This document shows positions 17,069-25,931 of a DNA stretch of 64,000 bases, piece after piece. Location: positions 186,001 to 250,000 of the forward strand of contig NZ_VFUZ01000001.1 of the NCBI RefSeq assembly GCF_006658505.1, in the 5' to 3' direction. The stretch comes from Mesorhizobium sp. B2-4-15 (lineage in GTDB: Bacteria; Pseudomonadota; Alphaproteobacteria; Rhizobiales; Rhizobiaceae). The notes under the pieces are model-generated. The model was given only the letters and a program-made list of their open reading frames with translations. It was not told the origin of the DNA and searched no databases. Position 1 is the stretch's first letter. The number at the start of each line of letters is the position of its first letter. The position numbers and the translations under genes are program-made.

Positions 17069-19060
17069 TTATTTGCCGTGCAGGCGAGCTTCGGCTGCCT
17101 TGGCGGCCGCCTCGGCGGTGATGCCAAAATGCGGATAGAGCTGTTCAATGGTGCCCGAGGCGCCGAAGCCGGTCATGCCGACGAAGATGCCGTCGGAGCC
17201 GATGAAGTGATCCCAGCCCTGGCGGATACCGGCTTCGATCGCCATCCTGATCGGCGCGTTGCCGATCGTCTTCTTGCGGTAGTCGTCGCTCTGCTTGTCG
17301 AACAGTTCGAAGCAGGGAACGGAGACGACGCGGGTCGGGTGGCCGTGCTTTTCCAGCAGGTCGCGGGCGCCGAGCGCGATCTCGACCTCGGAGCCGCTGG
17401 CGAATATGGTCACCGCCGCCTCGCCGCTGGCGGCGGCGAGCTCATAGGCGCCCTGGCTGCTCAGGTTCTTTTCGGTGAACTCGGTGCGCACGGTCGGCAG
17501 GTTCTGACGGGTCAGCGCCAGCGTTGACGGCGTCTTTTCGGATTCGATGGCGATCTGCCAGCATTCGGCGGCTTCGACCGCGTCGGCCGGGCGGAAGACA
17601 TTGTGGTTCGGGATGGCACGCAATGCCGCCAGATGCTCGACCGGCTGGTGGGTCGGACCGTCTTCGCCCAGACCGATGGAATCATGGGTCATGACGAAGA
17701 TCGAGCGGATGCCCATCAGTGAGGAAAGCCGCATTGCGGGGCGGGCGTAGTCGGAGAAGCAGAGGAACGTGCCGCCATAGGCGATGAGGCCGCCATGCAG
17801 CGTCAGGCCGTTGATCGCGGCGGCCATGCCGTGCTCGCGGATGCCGTAGTGGACATAGCGCTGGCCGTAGTCATCAGGCGTGATGTTCTTGGTCTGGCTG
17901 GTCTTGGTGTTGTTGGAGCCGGTCAGATCGGCCGAACCGCCGATGGTTTCGGGCACGGCGCCGTTGATGACCTCCAGCGCCATTTCCGACGATTTGCGGG
18001 TGGCGACCTTCGGCTTGTCGACGGACAGCTTTTTCTTGTAGTCGGCGATGACGGCGTCGAAGTTGGACGGCAGTTTGCCGGCGAGACGGCGCTCGAACTC
18101 GGCCTTCAGCTTGGCGTCGGCCTTGGCGAGGCGGCCTTCCCAGTCGGTGCGGGCCTTGACGCCAGCCTTACCGGCGGTGCGCCAGGCGTCGAGGATATCG
18201 GCCGGGATTTCGAAGGGCGGCGAGTCCCAGTTGAAGAACTTGCGGGCGCCGGCGATCTCGTCGGCGCCGAGCGGCGAGCCGTGCGCCTTGTTGGTGCCGG
18301 CCTTGGTCGGCGCGCCGAAGCCGATGGTCGTCTTGCAGGCGATCATCGTCGGCTTGTCGGAATGGCGGGCGGCTTCGATGGCATAGGCGATCGCTTCCGG
18401 ATCCGTGCCGTCGATATGGCTGGCGTTCCAGCCCGAGGCCTGGAAGCGGGCGACCTGGTCGGTGTTGTCGGCCAGCGATACCGGGCCGTCGATCGAGATG
18501 TTGTTGTTGTCCCAGAAGACGATCAGCTTGTTGAGCTTGAGGTGCCCGGCAAGCGCGACGGCTTCCTGGCTGACGCCTTCCATCAGGCAGCCGTCGCCGG
18601 CCAGCACATAGGTGTAGTGGTCGACGAGGTCGTTGCCGAAGGCGGCGTTCATGATGCGCTCGCCGAGGGCGAAGCCGACCGAATTGGCGAGGCCCTGGCC
18701 GAGCGGGCCGGTTGTGGTTTCAATGCCGGTGGCGTGACCGTATTCGGGATGGCCGGCGGTCTTCGAGCCCAACTGGCGGAAGTGCTTGATCTGGTCGATG
18801 GTCATGTCTTCGTAGCCGGTCAGGTGCAGCAGCGAATAGAGCAGCATCGAGCCATGGCCAGCCGACAGGATGAAGCGGTCGCGGTCGGGCCAGTGCGGCG
18901 CCTTGGGGTCATATTTTAGGAAGCGGGTGAACAGTACCGTGGCGATGTCGGCGCAGCCCATGGGCAGGCCGGGATGCCCGGAATTCGCCTTCTCGACGGC
19001 GTCCATGGAGAGAAAACGGATCGCATTGGCCATCCGGTCATGTTGTTCACGCGACGTCAT
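17069..19060 (-). CDS. tkt: Transketolase
   Basis: A 663-residue ThDP-dependent transketolase of the pentose phosphate/Calvin routes. Blocks: the N-terminal [20 protein letters not shown], the ThDP motif [13 protein letters not shown] ending in the NN pair of [11 protein letters not shown], and the pyrimidine-domain [20 protein letters not shown]. The C-terminal domain has [16 protein letters not shown] 19060 starts [20 protein letters not shown]. The upstream extension to 19147 is not family-like. It heads the tkt-gap order conserved in Rhizobiales. Confidence 0.97.
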   Translation of the reverse strand: MTSREQHDRMANAIRFLSMDAVEKANSGHPGLPMGCADIATVLFTRFLKYDPKAPHWPDRDRFILSAGHGSMLLYSLLHLTGYEDMTIDQIKHFRQLGSKTAGHPEYGHATGIETTTGPLGQGLANSVGFALGERIMNAAFGNDLVDHYTYVLAGDGCLMEGVSQEAVALAGHLKLNKLIVFWDNNNISIDGPVSLADNTDQVARFQASGWNASHIDGTDPEAIAYAIEAARHSDKPTMIACKTTIGFGAPTKAGTNKAHGSPLGADEIAGARKFFNWDSPPFEIPADILDAWRTAGKAGVKARTDWEGRLAKADAKLKAEFERRLAGKLPSNFDAVIADYKKKLSVDKPKVATRKSSEMALEVINGAVPETIGGSADLTGSNNTKTSQTKNITPDDYGQRYVHYGIREHGMAAAINGLTLHGGLIAYGGTFLCFSDYARPAMRLSSLMGIRSIFVMTHDSIGLGEDGPTHQPVEHLAALRAIPNHNVFRPADAVEAAECWQIAIESEKTPSTLALTRQNLPTVRTEFTEKNLSSQGAYELAAASGEAAVTIFASGSEVEIALGARDLLEKHGHPTRVVSVPCFELFDKQSDDYRKKTIGNAPIRMAIEAGIRQGWDHFIGSDGIFVGMTGFGASGTIEQLYPHFGITAEAAAKAAEARLHGK

Positions 19061-19321
19061 GGTTCCTCCGGAGTGAGGGTTTGGGACTTGGGAGAGCCCT
19101 TGAAAAGGGTGCGCGACACATAGCAGGCGCGGGTTTTTAGTCAACAAATCGGGTGCACATTTGCCGGTCTTGTGCTGCCGGCGGCGGGCCTACATTAGCG
19201 TTAGCGGGGGACAGTCGCGAGAGCTTTGTTGACGTCGCCTTCACCCGGTGCCTAATGTTTCGGGGATAACGCGTTCTGAACGCGAACGATTCGGTGATGG
19301 GCAGGGCACAGGACGAAGGCC

Positions 19322-19594
19322 ATGACCGGGGAAACCACGCTCAAGGAAGTGATCGCAAGGCTGGGCAAGGCCATTGAAGGGCTGGAAAATGCCGTCGCGG
19401 CCAAGCTGGAGCATGAACGCGACTATTCGGAAGCCGAGGCCGAGGTGCAGCGGATGAATGCCGACCGCTCGCGGCTGGCGCAGGAACTCGACAATTCCGA
19501 AGCGCGCGCCGAACGGCTGGAAGATGCCAACAAGGAAGTATCGCGACGGCTGGTGACCGCCATGGAAACCATCCGCGCCGTGTTGGACAGATAG
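19322..19594 (+). CDS. DUF4164 coiled-coil protein, candidate ZapA partner
   Basis: A 90-residue protein predicted to be almost entirely helical coiled coil, from LKEVIARLGKAIEGLENAVA through ARAERLEDANKEVSRRLVTA. It matches DUF4164. The zapA gene follows 10 bp later, so the two are co-transcribed. In Caulobacter a coiled-coil protein (ZauP) encoded with ZapA binds ZapA and tightens the FtsZ ring. Equivalence here is inferred from operon position and coiled-coil character, not from sequence identity. Confidence 0.8.
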   Translation: MTGETTLKEVIARLGKAIEGLENAVAAKLEHERDYSEAEAEVQRMNADRSRLAQELDNSEARAERLEDANKEVSRRLVTAMETIRAVLDR

Positions 19595-19604
19595 GAGCTG
19601 GCCC

Positions 19605-19970
19605 ATGGCACAGGTCACGGTTTCAATCGACGGCAAGCAATATCGCATGGCCTGCGACGAGGGCCAGGAAGAGCATCTGATCGACCTTGCCGAGCGCTTC
19701 GACCGATATGTCTCGCATCTGAAGGATTCTTTTGGCGAGATCGGCGACCAGCGCCTGACCGTGATGGCCGGGATCATGGTGATGGACGAGCTTTCGGAAC
19801 TGCAGAAACGCGTCAAGGGTATGGAAAGCGAAGTGCTGACCTTGCGCAAGACCCGCGACGAGGCGCTGACCAAGGCTGACAGGAACGACAGCGTGCTGAC
19901 CAACGCGCTTGGGGCGCTGGCGCAACGCATGGAGGATCTGACGGTGACGCTGGCGATCAACAAGGCCTGA
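19605..19970 (+). CDS. zapA: Cell division protein ZapA
   Basis: A 121-residue ZapA-family protein. It starts AQVTVSIDGKQYRMACDEGQ, then EEHLIDLAERFDRYVSHLKD, the classical ZapA N-terminal beta-hairpin and helix, followed by a long coiled coil. ZapA cross-links FtsZ filaments at the division septum. It is the second gene of a two-gene unit with the DUF4164 gene and is divergent from tkt. A hairpin terminator follows about 95 bp later. Confidence 0.9.
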   Translation: MAQVTVSIDGKQYRMACDEGQEEHLIDLAERFDRYVSHLKDSFGEIGDQRLTVMAGIMVMDELSELQKRVKGMESEVLTLRKTRDEALTKADRNDSVLTNALGALAQRMEDLTVTLAINKA

Positions 19971-20064
19971 TCGCTCTTCCAAAGTCGAACCCCTCTGGGC
20001 GTTATGGGTTCAGCGTATATCTGAAAACTCTTGCCGTCCCTGCCATGAAGGACGGAGATTTTTC

Positions 20065-20094
20065 GCCGCCAGCGCTGTCGCTGGCGGCTTTAAG
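20065..20094 (+). terminator. Putative terminator after zapA
   Basis: GCCGCCAGCG-CTGT-CGCTGGCGGC (perfect 10-bp stem) followed by TTTAAGC. A smaller hairpin, CCGTCC ... GGACGG, lies just before it. Confidence 0.7.
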
Positions 20095-20183
20095 CATTTT
20101 GTAGGTCGCTGCCGAGGGTGCTAGAAAGGGTGCCGAGCCGCGGCAGTGGGTTGGCGGCATTTGTCACAAGGTAGGGATAAGCC

Positions 20184-20843
20184 ATGAGCCTTCGTATCAA
20201 CGACATTGCACCGGATTTCACCGCGGAGACCACGCAAGGGACGATCAAGTTCCATGACTGGATCGGCGACGGCTGGGCGATCCTGTTCAGCCATCCAAAG
20301 AATTTCACGCCGGTCTGCACGACCGAACTTGGCACGATGGCGGGGCTCGAAGGCGAGTTCAAGAAGCGCAACGTCAAGATCATCGGCATTTCGGTCGATC
20401 CGGTCGCGAGCCACGAAAAATGGCAGGCCGACATCAAGACGGCGACCGGCCATTCGGTTCACTATCCGCTGATCGGCGACAAGGACCTCAAGGTCGCCAA
20501 GCTCTACGACATGCTGCCGGCAGGCGCTGGCGAGACGTCGGAAGGCCGCACGCCCGCCGACAACGCCACCGTGCGCTCGGTCTATGTCATCGGGCCGGAC
20601 AAGAAGATCAAGCTGGTGCTGACCTATCCGATGACCACGGGCCGCAACTTCGACGAGATTCTGCGCGCGGTCGATTCCATGCAACTGACCGCCAAGCATC
20701 AGGTGGCGACGCCGGCGAACTGGAAGCAGGGCGAGGACGTCATCATCACCGCCGCTGTTTCCAACGAGGATGCGATCAAGCGCTTCGGCGCCTACGAGAC
20801 CATCCTACCCTATCTCAGGAAGACCAAGCAGCCGTCCGCCTGA
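20184..20843 (+). CDS. 1-Cys peroxiredoxin (Prx6 type)
   Basis: A 219-residue peroxidase. The peroxidatic cysteine is C45 in FSHPKNFTPVCTTELG. The length and the C-terminal extension (VATPANWKQGEDVIITAAVS) are those of the Prx6/1-Cys group, which reduces H2O2 and organic peroxides in the cytoplasm using an external thiol. SD TAGGGA lies upstream. It is independent of zapA, given the terminator before it. Confidence 0.93.
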   Translation: MSLRINDIAPDFTAETTQGTIKFHDWIGDGWAILFSHPKNFTPVCTTELGTMAGLEGEFKKRNVKIIGISVDPVASHEKWQADIKTATGHSVHYPLIGDKDLKVAKLYDMLPAGAGETSEGRTPADNATVRSVYVIGPDKKIKLVLTYPMTTGRNFDEILRAVDSMQLTAKHQVATPANWKQGEDVIITAAVSNEDAIKRFGAYETILPYLRKTKQPSA

Positions 20844-20987
20844 AACCGCCGCCGGAAGGGTTTTTGCCTTTTCCTTCCTCGCGGGCCAAGTCATGCTTGA
20901 CTGGCCCGCCTGGGTGGATAACCATGCCTCTATCGGAGCTCGGCGGAGAAAATCGTTCCTGCCGGTAATGGGTTGGGGAAGCTCGCT

Positions 20988-21860
20988 TTGGACGTGGCTT
21001 TGGCAAGACCGCAGGTCAGGGGTTTCTATGACAAGCCGACGGGGGCCGTGCAGTATGTCGTCGCCGATCCGGCGACGAGGCGGTGCGCCATTATCGACCC
21101 GATTCTCGATTTCGACGAGAGATCCGGCGCAACGGCAACAAGGAGCGCCGACGCGGTGCTCGATTTTGTCAGGGAAAACGGGCTGGAACTCGAGTGGATC
21201 CTCGACACCCACCCCCATGCCGACCATTTCTCGGCCGCGCACTATCTGAGAGAGAAGACAGGAGCGCCGATGGCGATCGGCGACAGGATCGTCGACGTCC
21301 AGGCACTGTGGAAAGTGATCTACAACTGGCCGGATTTTCCGGCCGACGGCTCGCAATGGGACAGGCTGTTCGGGCAAGGCGAGACCTTCCGAGTCGGGAC
21401 CATCCCGGTCAAGGTGCTGTTCTCGCCCGGACACACGCTGGCCTCGATCACCTATGTGGTTGGGGATGCCGCCTTCGTGCATGACACGCTGTTCATGCCG
21501 GACAGCGGCACGGCGCGGGCGGATTTCCCCGGCGGCAGTGCCGTGCGGCTGTGGCGCTCGATCCAGGAAATCCTGGCGCTGCCCGACGAGACGCGCGTGT
21601 TCGTCGGCCACGATTATCAGGCCGGTGGCCGCGAGCCCCTGTGGGAAAGTACAGTCGCCGCGCAGAAGGCTAGCAACATCCATCTCGTTGCCGCACACAG
21701 CGAGGCCGAGTTCGTCGCCCTGCGCGAGGCGCGCGACCGGACATTGCCGATGCCGCGACTGATCCTGCATGCCTTGCAGATCAACATGAATGGCGGGCGC
21801 CTGCCGGAACCCGAGGCCAATGGCCGGCGGTATCTGAAGTTTCCCTTGGATGGGCTGTAG
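20988..21860 (+). CDS. MBL-fold metallo-hydrolase, ETHE1/Blh-like
   Basis: A 290-residue metallo-beta-lactamase-fold protein. The metal site is visible as THPHADHFSAAHYL, then SPGHTLASITYVV and HDTLFMPD, with GHDYQAGGR near the C-terminus. It resembles persulfide dioxygenase-like Blh proteins that handle reactive sulfur. No ATG is in frame at the 5' end. TTG 20988 is chosen because GGGGAAG lies about 6 bp before it and family-like sequence (RPQVRGFYD) starts soon after. TTG 20973 and GTG 20994 are alternatives. Confidence 0.85.
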   Translation: MDVALARPQVRGFYDKPTGAVQYVVADPATRRCAIIDPILDFDERSGATATRSADAVLDFVRENGLELEWILDTHPHADHFSAAHYLREKTGAPMAIGDRIVDVQALWKVIYNWPDFPADGSQWDRLFGQGETFRVGTIPVKVLFSPGHTLASITYVVGDAAFVHDTLFMPDSGTARADFPGGSAVRLWRSIQEILALPDETRVFVGHDYQAGGREPLWESTVAAQKASNIHLVAAHSEAEFVALREARDRTLPMPRLILHALQINMNGGRLPEPEANGRRYLKFPLDGL

Positions 21861-21975
21861 GTAGCGCTACATGCCGGCACTCGAGGCTCTAAGGCAGATG
21901 CCGTCAGTGAAACTGCTGATCTCGCAAGGGAGGAGATTAGCTGTCGCCTCGTTTTCGCCAACTACCACCCGAACA

Positions 21976-22017
21976 CAAAAAAAGCGGCGCCAGTTTCCTG
22001 ACACCGCTTTCTGTTTC
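21976..22017. terminator. Bidirectional terminator between the metallo-hydrolase gene and rpoH
   Basis: AAAAAAAGCGGCGCCAG-TTTC-CTGACACCGCTTT: the stem has T runs on both sides, CTTTCTGTTT on plus and CTTTTTTTGT on minus, serving both convergent genes. Confidence 0.75.
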
Positions 22018-22032
22018 TAACCGAACCCGAAG

Positions 22033-22944
22033 TTAAGCCGCCGGCTGCGCCTCGATGGTGCGCAGCGCCTGGGTCTGGCGCTTGGCGGCGGCCTTGACCG
22101 CGTCCTGCACCTTCTCGAAGGCGCGCACCTCGATCTGGCGCACGCGCTCGCGGCTGATGTCGAACTCGGCCGACAGCTCTTCCAGGGTCAGCGGCTCCTC
22201 GGCGAGGCGACGGGCCTCGAAGATGCGCCGCTCGCGATCGTTGAGCACGGCAAGAGCGCCCGACAGCATGCCGCGCCGGTTCTCCAGCTCGTCCTGCTCG
22301 ATCAGCATCTCTTCCTGGCTTTCGTGGTCATCGACCAGCCAGTCCTGCCATTCACCGGACTCGCCTTCCGTCGCGCGGATCGGCGCGTTGAGCGAGGCGT
22401 CGCCCGACAGGCGGCGATTCATCGACACGACTTCGGCTTCGGAAACGTTCAGCCGCGTGGCGATCTCGGCGATCTGGTCGGGCTTGAGGTCGCCGTCGTC
22501 CAGCGCCTGGATCTTGCCCTTCACCTTGCGCAGGTTGAAGAACAGACGCTTCTGGTTGGCGGTCGTGCCCATCTTGACCAGGCTCCACGAGCGCAGGATG
22601 TATTCCTGGATCGAGGCCTTGATCCACCACATGGCGTAGGTCGCGAGACGGAAGCCACGCTCGGGTTCGAATTTCTTGACGGCCTGCATCAGGCCGACAT
22701 TGCCTTCCGAGATCACTTCGCCGATCGGCAGGCCGTAGCCGCGATAGCCCATGGCGATCTTGGCGACGAGCCTCAGATGGCTGGTGACGAGCTTGTGCGC
22801 GGCGGAAGTGTCTTCATGCTCGGCATAACGCTTGGCGAGCATGTACTCTTCCTGCGGCTGAAGCATGGGAAAGCGGCGGATTTCTTCCAGGTAGCGGCTG
22901 AGGCCGCCTTCGCCGGAAACGATACTGGGTAGTGACTGGGCCAT
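22033..22944 (-). CDS. rpoH: RNA polymerase heat-shock sigma factor RpoH
   Basis: A 303-residue sigma-32 protein. Region 2: LVTSHLRLVAKIAMGYRGYG, then GLPIGEVISEGNVGLMQAVK and ATYAMWWIKASIQEYILRSW. The RpoH box follows: KRLFFNLRKVK. Region 4 ends with FDISRERVRQIEVRAFEKVQ. It directs transcription of chaperones and proteases after heat shock. The 210-bp leader region contains a GCGAGC/GCTCGC stem near 22999-23021 that could affect translation. Rhizobia commonly carry more than one rpoH, so the paralogue number cannot be told here. Confidence 0.96.
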   Translation of the reverse strand: MAQSLPSIVSGEGGLSRYLEEIRRFPMLQPQEEYMLAKRYAEHEDTSAAHKLVTSHLRLVAKIAMGYRGYGLPIGEVISEGNVGLMQAVKKFEPERGFRLATYAMWWIKASIQEYILRSWSLVKMGTTANQKRLFFNLRKVKGKIQALDDGDLKPDQIAEIATRLNVSEAEVVSMNRRLSGDASLNAPIRATEGESGEWQDWLVDDHESQEEMLIEQDELENRRGMLSGALAVLNDRERRIFEARRLAEEPLTLEELSAEFDISRERVRQIEVRAFEKVQDAVKAAAKRQTQALRTIEAQPAA

Positions 22945-23155
22945 GATAGCGCCCCCTCTCTATTGGAGTGATGCCCCCGAAACGCGGCAGGCATGTGACG
23001 CGAGCACCGAAAGGCTCGCTCGCGACATCGGATGTATACAGGAACAAAACCAGAAAAGACAGGCATTTGTTCAACACGAAACAGTGTGTCACGCTGAAGT
23101 GAACAATGCCAGTCAGGTTTTTTGATGGCTGGTTTCGAGCTTGTTGATGGCAGGT

Positions 23156-24163
23156 TCAGAGATCGCGGAAGCCGCCGACGAGTTCCTCCATGTCCTCCGG
23201 CATCGGCGCCTCGAACCTCATCGTTAGATGGGTATCGGGATGGCGAAATGCAAGGAGCCAGGCATGCAAAGCCTGCCGGGAAAATGCCTTGACCTGACTT
23301 TTCAGCGGTTCCGGCAGCCGATTGGCCTTGGTGCGGAAGGCCTGGCCGTAGTCCGGATCGCCGATCACCGGGTGGCCGACGTGGGCCATGTGGACGCGGA
23401 TCTGGTGGGTGCGGCCGGTTTCCAGCCGGCATTCGACAAGGCTTGCGGTGGCGAATTCCCGCTGGTTCTCGCCGAAGCGCTCCTGCACGGCGAAGTGGGT
23501 GACGGCATGGCGTGCGTCGTCACGCCCTTCCGGCACCACGGCACGACGCACCCGGTCGGCGGCACGGCCGAGCGGTGCATCGACCGTTCCGGTCGCCCTT
23601 TGCGGTATGCCCCAGACCAAAGCCAGATAGGCGCGTTCGAGATCGCCGGTCCGGCCGTGATCGGCGAAGGCTTCGGACAGTGCCTTGTGGGCGCGGTCGG
23701 TCTTGGCCACCACCATGACGCCGCTGGTTTCCTTGTCGAGGCGATGGACAATGCCGGGCCGGCGCACGCCGCCAATGCCCGACAGGCTGTCGCCGCAGTG
23801 GTGGATCAGCGCATTGACCAGCGTGCCGGTCCAGTTGCCGGCGCCGGGATGCACGACGAGCCCCGCCGGCTTGTTGACGACGATCAGCGCATCGTCCTCG
23901 TAGAGCACATCGAGCGCAATGTTTTCACCCCGTGGCGAGGCCGGCTCCGGTTCCGGCATGGCGACCGATACGCTTTCGCCTGGTGTCATCTTGCGCTTGG
24001 TCTCGTCGACCGGCCTGCCGTCGATCATCACCGCGCCCTGCCGGATCAGCATCTGCACGCGGCTGCGCGACATGTCCGGGCCGAGCTGGGCGGCCAGCCA
24101 TTGATCCAGGCGCTGGCCGGCCGCATCCGCGCCCGCCACAAGCACGGTCGGCGCGGCCGCCAT
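23156..24163 (-). CDS. rluD: 23S rRNA pseudouridine synthase RluD
   Basis: A 335-residue enzyme with an N-terminal S4 RNA-binding domain (GQRLDQWLAAQLG, SRSRVQMLIRQGAVMIDG) and an RluA-family catalytic domain. The catalytic Asp is in GIVHRLDKETSGVMVV. Later blocks: LVECRLETGRTHQIRVHMAH and GHPVIGDPDYG. It modifies helix 69 of 23S rRNA. ATG 24163 is chosen because a good SD (AGAGGA) lies 7 bp upstream and the S4 domain follows. The frame continues to 24226, but that stretch is only a duplicated SD region (LIEDQLIEDQ). Confidence 0.92.
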   Translation of the reverse strand: MAAAPTVLVAGADAAGQRLDQWLAAQLGPDMSRSRVQMLIRQGAVMIDGRPVDETKRKMTPGESVSVAMPEPEPASPRGENIALDVLYEDDALIVVNKPAGLVVHPGAGNWTGTLVNALIHHCGDSLSGIGGVRRPGIVHRLDKETSGVMVVAKTDRAHKALSEAFADHGRTGDLERAYLALVWGIPQRATGTVDAPLGRAADRVRRAVVPEGRDDARHAVTHFAVQERFGENQREFATASLVECRLETGRTHQIRVHMAHVGHPVIGDPDYGQAFRTKANRLPEPLKSQVKAFSRQALHAWLLAFRHPDTHLTMRFEAPMPEDMEELVGGFRDL

Positions 24164-24166
24164 GAT

Positions 24167-24193
24167 TTGGTCCTCTATCAATTGGTCCTCTAT
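24167..24193 (-). repeat. Duplicated Shine-Dalgarno region before rluD
   Basis: The 12-mer TTGGTCCTCTAT occurs at 24167-24178 and 24182-24193, a 15-bp period. On the minus strand each copy carries AGAGGA, so rluD has two tandem SD sequences, the proximal one 7 bp from the ATG. Confidence 0.7.
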
Positions 24194-24252
24194 TAATTCG
24201 GGGGCCTCTTCGTTATGAGCGCTCATCGAAAAAAGTTCCGGAACTGTTTGCC

Positions 24253-24636
24253 ATGGTCAGGCCAATCGCCGACGAAGATCAGGAAAAGCCGCTCGACCCT
24301 GAAGTCGAAAAGGTTCGCAGGAAACTCGTCCGTTTCGTCGGGATCAATCTCGGCCTGCTGTTTCTTGCCCTTATGGTGGTGATCGGAGCCCTTGTCTACA
24401 AAGCGCGCAACACACCGCCGGCGAACCCGTCGCTGGCCGGCGACGTCCAGGCACCCGCGGGCGAGCCGATCAGCGGCGACATCGTGCTACCGGTCGGCGC
24501 CAAGGTGGTCAGCCAGTCGCTATCCGGCAATCGCATCTCGATCGATGCCGAGCTTGCCGACGGCGGTCGTACGATCTTCGTCTACGACACGGCGGAGCGC
24601 CGGCTGATCGGCCGTTTTGCAATTCGCAACAAATAG
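24253..24636 (+). CDS. Conserved single-pass membrane protein
   Basis: A 127-residue protein: charged N-terminus (ADEDQEKPLDPEVEKVRRKL), one membrane helix at about 27-49 (FVGINLGLLFLALMVVIGAL) and a small exported domain with strands VLPVGAKVVSQSLSGNRISI and TIFVYDTAERRLIGRFAI. It is probably anchored with its C-terminus in the periplasm. Proteins of this layout sit beside rluD in many Rhizobiales. I do not know a function. Followed after 13 bp by a VOC gene. Confidence 0.75.
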   Translation: MVRPIADEDQEKPLDPEVEKVRRKLVRFVGINLGLLFLALMVVIGALVYKARNTPPANPSLAGDVQAPAGEPISGDIVLPVGAKVVSQSLSGNRISIDAELADGGRTIFVYDTAERRLIGRFAIRNK

Positions 24637-24649
24637 GCCGGCCGCAACA

Positions 24650-25057
24650 ATGACCGGGTTTGCCGAACACCGCCGTGTCGCGACCGTTGCGCTGGTCGTG
24701 GCCAACTATGACGAGGCGATTGCCTGGTATGTCGGGCGGCTGGGCTTCCGGCTCGCCGAGGATGTCGATCTCGGCGACGGCAAGCGCTGGGTGACGGTGG
24801 CGCCGGCCAACGGGCAGGGCGCCAGGCTGCTCCTGGCCGAGGCATCGGACGAGGCGCAGAGGAAAAGCATCGGCAACCAGACCGGCGGGCGGGTTTTCCT
24901 GTTCCTCGAAACCGATGACTTCGCGCGTGACCATGCGGCGATGCGGGAACAGGGCGTCGAATTCCGCGAGGCGCCGCGTTTCGAGCCCTATGGCACGGTG
25001 GCGGTTTTCGCCGATCTGCACGGCAATCTCTGGGACCTCATCGAGCCCAAGCGATAA
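24650..25057 (+). CDS. VOC family protein (glyoxalase/bleomycin-resistance fold)
   Basis: A 135-residue single VOC module: RVATVALVVANYDEAIAWYV, LGFRLAEDVDLGDGKRWVTV, then FAREH-like helix DFARDHAAMREQGVEF and the closing FADLHGNLWDLIEP, with the terminal Glu as a possible metal ligand. It would act as a homodimer. The substrate is unknown. ATG 24650 lies 13 bp after the preceding stop, so the two genes are likely co-transcribed. Confidence 0.83.
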   Translation: MTGFAEHRRVATVALVVANYDEAIAWYVGRLGFRLAEDVDLGDGKRWVTVAPANGQGARLLLAEASDEAQRKSIGNQTGGRVFLFLETDDFARDHAAMREQGVEFREAPRFEPYGTVAVFADLHGNLWDLIEPKR

Positions 25058-25147
25058 CGCGCGAGCAGCTTTTTGTTCGATGCGGTAAAGCGGCCGAACC
25101 CCAGTTGCTTTTTGTCGGCCGTCAGCCTATATCGCCGGTTCTTGAGC

Positions 25148-25222
25148 GCGCCCATCGTCTAGCGGTCAGGACACCGCCCTCTCACGGCGGGAACAGGGGT
25201 TCGATTCCCCTTGGGCGTACCA
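25148..25222 (+). tRNA. tRNA-Glu (anticodon CTC)
   Basis: A 75-nt cloverleaf including an encoded CCA. Acceptor GCGCCCA pairs with TGGGCGT (first pair G-U). The anticodon stem is CCGCC/GGCGG around CTCTCAC, giving anticodon CTC. The T arm is CAGGGG-TTCGATT-CCCCTT. The 250 bp downstream show no integrase or att-like duplication of the tRNA end. Confidence 0.96.
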
Positions 25223-25480
25223 GGACATATCAAGCACTTAGCTCTGACCAGCGGAAAACCGTCAAAATAGCGGTTAAAAGCTTGCGCCCCCACCACCCTC
25301 GGTGCAGCGAGCCGGCCGATCGTCGAACGGATTCGTAACCCGTCAACCCGGTGTCATCAATTGACCGAATCCCCCCAATTTAAGTCAGGCCGCAATGCTT
25401 GAAAGCATAGCGATTTCTGTTAGTTGCGGTGCGGGGTTGCATCCGCGGCAGCGCGGATTTTGGGTTGGGGTAGAGTTGGA

Positions 25481-25678
25481 ATGGCCTCGGTGAAGATGAT
25501 ATGCCCGCGCTGCCATGGCTGCGGCAAGGTTTTCGATTGCTCAAGATGGTGTGCCTCAAAAGGACATTGCTGTCCGCCAGGGACGCATCAGACCGGTTGC
25601 CCCGGGAAGACCCTCGCCTGTACCGAGTGTGACGGCCTGGGGATGCTGGCGGAAACGGAGCTTAGGGCTGTCGTATAG
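25481..25678 (+). CDS. Small cysteine-rich zinc-ribbon-like protein
   Basis: A 65-residue frame with eleven cysteines, starting MASVKMICPRCHGCGKVFDC and containing CCPPGTHQTGCPGK and ACTECDGLGML. The spaced CxxC pairs resemble DnaJ-type zinc modules (CPRCHGxG and CTECDGLG), so it probably binds zinc. SD-like GGGGTAGAG precedes the ATG. I do not recognise a named family. It could be a redox or nucleic-acid-binding accessory. The gap from 25679 to 25931 shows nothing. Confidence 0.5.
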   Translation: MASVKMICPRCHGCGKVFDCSRWCASKGHCCPPGTHQTGCPGKTLACTECDGLGMLAETELRAVV

Positions 25679-25931
25679 CCTGGCTTCGGTCCGGAAGGGA
25701 TGAGGGCGGTTTCGCGTTGCGATTGTGCCCTGCATCATCTGGAAAAGCCCTCGACCTTTCACGCCAAGGCCCTTGCACCGCCGCGCATCGCCAGGAATCG
25801 TTGCTTCTGGCGCCGCGGGGCTGATTGCATTAGCATCACGTCATGGATCTTGAAGCCCGGCTCAGGCGGCGCGCAGAACGTCGGATGCCGGGCAAGGTCC
25901 GCACGGGCAGCTGATGCCGCGGGAGAGGCCA

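Noticed and set aside
19975-20183. Possible 6S RNA gene after zapA
   Set aside because: 6S RNA often lies near zapA, and several hairpins are present. However, I could not recognise the conserved 6S sequence or a central bubble, and the strongest hairpin looks like an ordinary terminator. A covariance-model search with the Rfam 6S model would decide.
20881-20909. Inverted repeat GCGGGCCAAGTC ... GACTGGCCCGC after the peroxiredoxin gene as a terminator
   Set aside because: The stem is good but no T run follows on either strand. It may still be a processing signal.
20968-21249. ATG 20968 as start of the metallo-hydrolase
   Set aside because: It is in a different frame (MGWGSSLWTW...), which has no family motifs. 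The true frame has only TTG or GTG starts.
25148-25480. tRNA-Glu as an integration site of a mobile island
   Set aside because: No integrase, no repeat of the tRNA 3' end and no shift in gene character downstream.
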